Shown here: one piece after another, positions 59,082 to 64,000 of the stretch
Layout: the number at the start of each line of letters is the position of its first letter
Numbering within the stretch: the stretch's first letter is position 1
Assembly (NCBI RefSeq): GCF_022919715.1
Contig: NZ_CP095042.1
Location: 3,782,001-3,846,000, forward strand
Direction: 5' to 3'
DNA length: 64,000 nt
Origin: Agromyces sp. H17E-10
Lineage (GTDB): Bacteria; Actinomycetota; Actinomycetes; Actinomycetales; Microbacteriaceae
Made by a program: the position numbers and the translations under genes
Notes under the pieces: model-generated
Database searches by the model: none
The model's input: the letters and a program-made list of their open reading frames with translations, nothing else
What the model was told of the DNA's origin: nothing

Positions 59082-59494
59082 TGAGCGCACGCACGAAGGC
59101 GCGCAAGCGCGCGCTCGACATGCTGTACTCGGCCGACATGCGCCAGGTGCCCGTCGAGCAGATGCTCGTGGTCGAGGCGCAGAAGGCCGCCAACGAGCCC
59201 GAACGTCAGGCCTCGTGGCTGTACGCGCGCGAGATCGTCGACGGCATCGTCGACCACCGCACCGAGATCGACGAGCTCATCGAGACGCACTCCCGCGGGT
59301 GGACGCTCGAGCGCATGCCCGCGGTCGACCGCGCACTGCTGCGCATCGGCGTCTGGGAGATCGTCTACAACGACGAGGTGCCCGACCCCGTGGCGATCGC
59401 GGAGGCCGTCGAGGCGGCGACCGTGCTGTCGACCGACGACTCGGCCGGCTTCGTGAACGGCCTGCTCGCCGCGGTCTCGCACGCGAAGGCCTGA
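59081..59494 (+). CDS. nusB: Transcription antitermination factor NusB
   Basis: 137 aa, GTG overlapping the efp stop. All-helical fold with ARKRALDMLYSADMR at the start and LLRIGVWEIVYNDEVPDPVAIAEAVEAATVLSTDDSAGFVNGLL at the end. Binds boxA RNA with S10 in rRNA antitermination. efp-nusB linkage is standard in Actinobacteria. Confidence 0.95.
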   Translation: MSARTKARKRALDMLYSADMRQVPVEQMLVVEAQKAANEPERQASWLYAREIVDGIVDHRTEIDELIETHSRGWTLERMPAVDRALLRIGVWEIVYNDEVPDPVAIAEAVEAATVLSTDDSAGFVNGLLAAVSHAKA

Positions 59495-59512
59495 CCCGCA
59501 CCGATCCTGCAG

Positions 59513-59544
59513 GCGCCCGGCTCGTCACTCGACGCGCCGGGCGC
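59513..59544 (+). terminator. Hairpin with short T-run after nusB
   Basis: GCGCCCGGC (59513-59521) pairs with GCCGGGCGC (59536-59544), then TTTCGTG. The following 59545-59798 shows no gene and no clear site. Confidence 0.65.
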
Positions 59545-59798
59545 TTTCGTGTACCCGGGCGTGCTGGCGCGCGGGGGAGCCACGTCGTGCGACCGCGGCG
59601 TGCGCGCACGGGTCTCGACGGGCTGGGACGCGGCCCGCGAACGGGGGTGACCGAGGGGCGGTCCCCGAGTCGGGGTTCGGGGTTCGCCCCGAGCCGGGTT
59701 CAGCGGTGCTCCGGGCGACGGGCCTCCGGCGAGGCGATTCGATGGGAAACCGTCGCCCCCTCGGCGCACACCAACCCGATCGAATCGAAAGGCTCGTC

Positions 59799-60314
59799 AT
59801 GTCCTCCACCACCCTCGGCACCGGTCGCACCGCCCCGACCGCTGGTCTCGACCACGTGCTCGAACGCGCGGACGCCGCCCAGGCCGTCCTCCAGCGCTTC
59901 CTCGCCCGCACCGGTGTGCCGGCGCTGCGCATCTCGCTCGGCCTCGTGTTCGCCGTGTTCGGTGCGCTGAAGTTCATCCCCGGCGCGAGCCCCGTCGACG
60001 ACCTCGTCATGCGCACGTGGAACGCACTCTCGTTCGGTCTCGTCGACGGCTACGCCGCGATGGCGCTCACAGCGACGCTCGAGGTCTTCGTCGGGCTGAC
60101 GTTCATCACCGGCAAGTTCCTGCGCGTGGGCCTGCTCGCCCTCGCCGCGACGTTCGTCGGCATCTTCTCGCCGCTCGTGTTCTTCACGGGCGAGCTCTTC
60201 AGCACGGCCGGGCCGACGCTCACCGCGCAGTACATCCTCAAGGACGTCGTGCTCGTCGCCGCGGCGATGGTCGTCGCGACCGGTGCGCTCACCCGTCCGA
60301 TCCGCCGTCGGTGA
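59799..60314 (+). CDS. DoxX-family membrane protein
   Basis: 171 aa, ATG with GAAAGG 6 nt upstream. A soluble start of about 40 residues then four helices: LRISLGLVFAVFGALKFIPG (DoxX motif with the GALKF segment), GYAAMALTATLEVFVGLTFITG, LLALAATFVGIFSPLVFF, and YILKDVVLVAAAMVVATG. Family members are linked to redox or thiol stress but without a defined reaction. Inserted between nusB and the pyr operon. Confidence 0.82.
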   Translation: MSSTTLGTGRTAPTAGLDHVLERADAAQAVLQRFLARTGVPALRISLGLVFAVFGALKFIPGASPVDDLVMRTWNALSFGLVDGYAAMALTATLEVFVGLTFITGKFLRVGLLALAATFVGIFSPLVFFTGELFSTAGPTLTAQYILKDVVLVAAAMVVATGALTRPIRRR

Positions 60315-60366
60315 CGTCGCCCGGGCGAACGACGGGTCCGCCCGCGACCCGGCTGTCGCAGCTCGC

Positions 60367-60409
60367 ACGCCGAGACGGCTCCCGCACTACGCGGGGGCTG
60401 TCTCGGCGT
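60367..60409 (+). terminator. 19-bp hairpin ending the DoxX transcript
   Basis: 60367-60385 pairs with 60391-60409. Two pairs are G-U in the plus-strand RNA and would be C-A in the other, so it serves the DoxX direction. Its right arm is the last codons and stop of the convergent gene. Confidence 0.65.
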
Positions 60410-61007
60410 CGTCCGCTCGGTCGCCCCAGGCGGCGAGCGCCGCGGCCGCCAGGCCGAGCCCGATGAGGCTCCCGTGCGGCCAGTACGTGAACAGCACGGT
60501 CGAACCCACGATGATCACGAGGAGGGCTGCGAGCAGCAGCCGCTCCCACAGCGGGGCGCGCCGCCCGTTGACGAGGGCGACCACGATGCCCCACACGCCG
60601 ATCGCCAGCAGCACGAAGGCCTCGCCGCCCCAGAGCGCATGCAGCGGAGCATCCACCGGGTGGTTCGCATATGAGAGCACGGTGACGACCGCGGCGAGGA
60701 TCAGCAGCCAGCCGAGCACCCGGCCGGTCCACCCGAGCGCCGCGAGCACCGGGCCGGTCGCGAGCCAGAGGAGCACGAACGACAGGGCCGACGCGGCGCC
60801 GAACACCAGGTAGAGATCGCCGAGGCCGGCCGACGCGAGCCACTCGCGCAGCGCGTCGTAGACGGGGAGGGCGTCGAGCGTGGCGAGCCACTCCGGCGAG
60901 CCGGAGCCCGACCAGACCGCCTGCTGCGGCGGCAGCAGGAAGAACGCCCAGCCGGCCGCGGCCAGCGCGGAGATGACGCACCAGGTTCTCGAGGGATGCC
61001 GTCGCAT
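60387..61007 (-). CDS. Hypothetical membrane protein
   Basis: 206 aa, ATG. Five hydrophobic segments ([96 protein letters not shown]). A His in [17 protein letters not shown] might face outward. I do not recognise the family; nothing catalytic is evident. Divergent from pyrR. Confidence 0.7.
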   Translation of the reverse strand: MRRHPSRTWCVISALAAAGWAFFLLPPQQAVWSGSGSPEWLATLDALPVYDALREWLASAGLGDLYLVFGAASALSFVLLWLATGPVLAALGWTGRVLGWLLILAAVVTVLSYANHPVDAPLHALWGGEAFVLLAIGVWGIVVALVNGRRAPLWERLLLAALLVIIVGSTVLFTYWPHGSLIGLGLAAAALAAWGDRADDAETAPA

Positions 61008-61076
61008 GCCCGAACCCTAGCGCCAAGACGCGCACGACAGCAGCACGTCGATGCGCGACGCACGCCGGCCGCACGA

Positions 61077-61138
61077 TAGACTGGCTCGAGTTGGCAACCT
61101 TTAAGGCCGTCCTGAGAGGCGGAGAAGGGAGTCGGTTG
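61077..61138 (+). promoter_or_regulatory. pyr operon promoter and PyrR-binding leader loop
   Basis: -10 TAGACT (61077-61082) gives a start near 61089. The 50-nt leader holds CCG-TCCTGAGAGG-CGG (61107-61122); TCCTGAGAGG matches the PyrR loop consensus UCCNGNGAGG at every fixed base. The right stem abuts the ribosome site GGAGAAGGGAG (61121-61131). PyrR plus UMP should block translation here, as in mycobacteria. Confidence 0.8.
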
Positions 61139-61687
61139 ATGGCACGTGCTGTGCTCAGTCAGGCTGACATCCAGCGGGCGCTGACCCGCATCTCGCACGA
61201 GATCCTCGAATCCAATCGCGGCAGTCGCGATCTCGTCCTCCTCGGCATCCCGACCCGTGGCGTGATCCTCGCCCGGCGCATCGCCGAGACCATCGCCCGC
61301 ATCGAGCCCGATGCGCCGGCGCCGTCCGTGCTCGCGGGGTCGCTCGACGTGACCATGTACCGCGACGACCTCGGGCGCACGCGAACCCGCACGCCGTCGC
61401 CCACGCAGCTGCCGCCCGGCGGCATCGACGGCAAGACCGTCGTGCTCGTCGACGACGTGCTGTACTCGGGGCGCACCATCCGGTCGGCCTTCGACGCGCT
61501 CGCAGACCTCGGCCGGGCGCGCGCCGTCCGGCTCGCGGTGCTCGTCGACCGCGGTCACCGCGAGTTCCCGATCCGCGCCGACTTCGTCGGCAAGAACCTG
61601 CCGAGCTCGACCCGCGAACGCATCAACGTACGCCTCGTCGAGACCGACGGCGACGATGCCGTCACGATCGAGGGGGGCGACGAGTGA
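61139..61687 (+). CDS. pyrR: Bifunctional PyrR regulator / uracil phosphoribosyltransferase
   Basis: 182 aa; ATG at 61139 with AAGGGAG 7 nt upstream. PRPP loop [17 protein letters not shown] near residue 105, [25 protein letters not shown]. It binds its own leader RNA with UMP/UTP and has weak UPRTase activity. A TTG 16 codons upstream would run through the PyrR loop and is rejected. First gene of pyrR-B-C. Confidence 0.95.
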   Translation: MARAVLSQADIQRALTRISHEILESNRGSRDLVLLGIPTRGVILARRIAETIARIEPDAPAPSVLAGSLDVTMYRDDLGRTRTRTPSPTQLPPGGIDGKTVVLVDDVLYSGRTIRSAFDALADLGRARAVRLAVLVDRGHREFPIRADFVGKNLPSSTRERINVRLVETDGDDAVTIEGGDE

Positions 61688-62634
61688 AGCACCTGCTCGG
61701 CACCCGCGACCTGTCGCGCGACGACGCGATCGCCCTGCTCGACATCGCCGAGGACATGGCGGCCGTGCAGGAGCGCGAGGTCAAGAAGCTCCCGACGCTG
61801 CGCGGCAAGACCGTCGTGAACCTCTTCTTCGAGGACTCGACGCGCACCCGCATCTCGTTCGAGGCCGCCGCGAAGCGCCTGAGCGCCGACGTCATCAACT
61901 TCAGCGCGAAGGGCTCGAGCGTCTCGAAGGGCGAGAGCCTCAAGGACACGGCGCAGACCCTCCAGGCGATGGGCGCCGACGGCGTCGTCATCCGGCACCA
62001 CTCGTCGGGCGCCCCGTACACGCTCGCGACGAGCGGGTGGATCGACGCGGGCGTCGTGAACGCCGGCGACGGCACGCACGAGCACCCGACGCAGGCGCTG
62101 CTCGACGCGTTCACGATGCGCCGGCGCCTGCACGGCTCGGCCTCGCGCGGCCGCGGGCTCGACGGCGTGCACGTCGTCATCGTCGGCGACATCCTGCACT
62201 CCCGCGTCGCGCGATCGAACGTGTGGCTCCTGCACACCCTCGGCGCGGTGGTCGAACTCGTGGCCCCGCCGACCCTCGTCCCGGTCGCGACGGGGTCGTG
62301 GCCGGCGACCGTCGGGTACGACCTCGACGCCGCACTCGCCCGCACGCCCGACGTCGTCATGATGCTCCGCATCCAGGCGGAGCGCATGCACGCGGCGTTC
62401 TTCCCGAACAGCCGCGAGTACACCCGAACCTGGGGGCTCGACGACGCCCGGTTCGACGCGCTGCCGCCGACTACGATGGTCATGCACCCCGGCCCGATGA
62501 ACCGCGGGCTCGAGATCTCGGCCCGCGCGGCGGATTCGCCGCGGTCGACGGTGCGAGAACAGGTCGCGAACGGAGTATCAGTGAGAATGGCCGCCCTCTA
62601 TCTGCTGCTGTCGGGCGAACGGGGTGAGGCCTGA
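61684..62634 (+). CDS. pyrB: Aspartate carbamoyltransferase catalytic subunit
   Basis: 316 aa, GTG overlapping pyrR by 4 nt. Carbamoyl-phosphate loop [18 protein letters not shown], the HHSSGAP and [14 protein letters not shown] segments, and [11 protein letters not shown] near the end. No pyrI subunit is seen. Second step of pyrimidine synthesis. TGATG junction with pyrC. Confidence 0.97.
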   Translation: MKHLLGTRDLSRDDAIALLDIAEDMAAVQEREVKKLPTLRGKTVVNLFFEDSTRTRISFEAAAKRLSADVINFSAKGSSVSKGESLKDTAQTLQAMGADGVVIRHHSSGAPYTLATSGWIDAGVVNAGDGTHEHPTQALLDAFTMRRRLHGSASRGRGLDGVHVVIVGDILHSRVARSNVWLLHTLGAVVELVAPPTLVPVATGSWPATVGYDLDAALARTPDVVMMLRIQAERMHAAFFPNSREYTRTWGLDDARFDALPPTTMVMHPGPMNRGLEISARAADSPRSTVREQVANGVSVRMAALYLLLSGERGEA

Positions 62635-63977
62635 TGGGCGAGCGACACCTCATCACCGGCGCCACGCTGCCGAGCGGCGAACGCGCCGACATCCTTCTGG
62701 CCGACGGCATCATCGCCGAGGTCGGCTCGATCTCGGATGCCGCGGGCGCGACCGTCCACGACGCCGACGGCCTCGTGGCCCTGCCCGGCCTCGTCGACCT
62801 GCACACGCATCTCCGCGAGCCGGGCTACGAGCAGAGCGAGACGGTGCTCACGGGCACGCAGGCCGCAGCGGCCGGCGGCTTCACGGCGGTCTTCGCGATG
62901 GCGAACACCTTCCCCGTCGCCGACACGGCGGGCGTCGTCGAGCAGGAGGCGAGCCTCGGCCGCGCCGCGGGCTTCGCGACCGTGCAGCCGATCGGTGCCG
63001 TGACCGTCGGGCTCAAGGGCGCCGAGCTCGCCGAGCTCGGCGCGATGGCCCGGTCGCGGGCGAACGTGCGAGTCTTCAGCGACGACGGGTTCTGCGTCTC
63101 CGACCCGCTGCTCATGCGCCGTGCACTCGAGTACGTCAAGGCGTTCGACGGCGTCATCGCCCAGCACGCCCAGGAGCCCCGGCTCACCGAGGGCGCGCAG
63201 ATGAACGAGGGCCCGTTGTCGGCCGAGCTCGGCCTGACCGGCTGGCCCGCCGTCGCCGAGGAGGCGATCATCGCCCGCGACGTCCTGCTCGCCGAGCACG
63301 TCGGAAGCCGGCTGCACGTCTGCCACGTGTCGACCGCCGGTTCGGTCGAGGTCGTCCGGTGGGCGAAGGCCCGCGGCATCGACGTCACCGCCGAGGTGAC
63401 GCCGCACCACCTGCTGCTCACCGACGACCTCGTGGCGGGCTACGACCCCCGGTTCAAGGTGAACCCGCCCCTCCGCCGCGAGGAGGACGCGCTCGCGCTG
63501 CGCGCGGCCCTCGCCGACGGCACGATCGACATCGTGGCCACCGACCACGCCCCGCATCCCGCGGAGGCGAAGGAGAGCGAGTGGGATGCCGCGGCCAACG
63601 GCATGGTCGGCCTCGAGTCGGCACTGCCCGTGGTGCACCAGACGATGGTCGAGACCGGCCTGATGGGCTGGGCCGACGTCGCCCGCATCCTGTCGCAGAC
63701 ACCTGCCCGCATCGGACGGCTGCACGGTCACGGCGAGGCGATCGCCGCAGGCGCGGCGGCCGAGCTCACGCTCTACGACCCGCAGGCGAGCGGTGTGTTC
63801 GACCTCGACCGCCTCGCCGGACGCAGCGTGAACTCGCCGTACCTCGGGCGCACCCTGCCCGGCCGGGTGATCGCCACCTTCCACGCGGGCTACGCGACCT
63901 GCATCGACGGCCGGGTCCGGCCCGCCGACGAGATCGCGCAGCTCGCGATCGAGGCGACCGGGGGAGCGCATGGATAA
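62634..63977 (+). CDS. pyrC: Dihydroorotase (class I)
   Basis: 447 aa, ATG overlapping the pyrB stop by 1 nt. Metal motif VDLHTHLREPGYEQ, then HVCHVSTAGSVEV, EVTPHHLLLT and DIVATDHAPHP with the catalytic Asp. Third step: carbamoyl-aspartate to dihydroorotate. Overlaps the next gene by 8 nt. Confidence 0.97.
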   Translation: MGERHLITGATLPSGERADILLADGIIAEVGSISDAAGATVHDADGLVALPGLVDLHTHLREPGYEQSETVLTGTQAAAAGGFTAVFAMANTFPVADTAGVVEQEASLGRAAGFATVQPIGAVTVGLKGAELAELGAMARSRANVRVFSDDGFCVSDPLLMRRALEYVKAFDGVIAQHAQEPRLTEGAQMNEGPLSAELGLTGWPAVAEEAIIARDVLLAEHVGSRLHVCHVSTAGSVEVVRWAKARGIDVTAEVTPHHLLLTDDLVAGYDPRFKVNPPLRREEDALALRAALADGTIDIVATDHAPHPAEAKESEWDAAANGMVGLESALPVVHQTMVETGLMGWADVARILSQTPARIGRLHGHGEAIAAGAAAELTLYDPQASGVFDLDRLAGRSVNSPYLGRTLPGRVIATFHAGYATCIDGRVRPADEIAQLAIEATGGAHG

Positions 63978-64000
63978 GGCGATCGGCGCGTTCGTCGCCG
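63970..64000 (+). CDS. 5' end of the next pyr-operon gene (cut by the window)
   Basis: ATG inside the end of pyrC starts MDKAIGAFVA and is open to the window edge. By position it should be the small membrane protein that separates pyrC from carA in Actinobacteria (Rv1382-like); only 10 residues are visible. Confidence 0.5.
   Translation, partial: MDKAIGAFVA

Noticed and set aside
59545..59798. A gene or regulatory RNA between nusB and DoxX
   Set aside because: No frame with a ribosome site and no stable conserved-looking fold was found.

Overview
The window is about 64 kb of high-GC, densely coded chromosome from a high-GC Gram-positive bacterium. Many GTG starts, TANNNT -10 boxes placed 6-7 nt before start codons, and actinobacterial-only families (SepH, DUF4193, DUF3093, DUF3710, DUF3159, DUF3000) point to Actinobacteria. 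The gene content and order look most like Microbacteriaceae (Agromyces, Leifsonia or Microbacterium type); the genus is an inference. No phage, insertion sequence, integrase, CRISPR array or large gene cluster of unknown function is visible. It is mainly a conserved housekeeping region whose order largely parallels the M. tuberculosis Rv2699c-Rv2680 and Rv2614c-Rv2533c regions, as remembered.

Left part (1-20.7 kb): the 3' end of clpX, sepH, a DUF4193/DUF3093/dut/DUF3710/DUF3159 block, acnA behind a strong palindrome, dxs, a leftward beta-oxidation pair (fadA then fadJ), RNase D and DUF3000, an exported or anchored hydrolase, sufE with a rhodanese, zapE, and amt behind a GlnR-type operator.

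Middle (20.8-24.4 kb): the least core-like stretch. It holds a PemK/MazF-like gene without an antitoxin, four tRNA genes (Val-CAC on the minus strand; Gly-GCC, Cys-GCA and Val-GAC on the plus strand) and a secreted GH87-type alpha-1,3-glucanase.

Right part (24.6-64 kb): thrS-HIT; pdxY and the MocR regulator pdxR divergent from pdxS-pdxT; a hemerythrin protein and DUF1697; yebC-ruvC-ruvA-ruvB; yajC-secD-secF; the Rel/SpoT homologue; three leftward genes (an AbiEi-like protein, DUF349 and ppiB); rarA; rpsD with a long leader; alaS-ruvX-mltG-aroE; aroC-aroK-aroB; an MFS exporter; aroQ; efp-nusB; DoxX; and the pyrimidine operon pyrR-pyrB-pyrC plus the start of the next gene, led by a PyrR-binding RNA loop. 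Genes in operons are often joined by 1-8 nt overlaps, implying translational coupling.

I did not find a previously undescribed multi-gene system. The most useful signals are regulatory: the acnA palindrome, the GlnR box at amt, 22-bp direct repeats between pdxR and pdxS, the PyrR loop, a leaderless 12-codon leader peptide fused by ATGA overlap to aroQ, and a palindrome before fadA.
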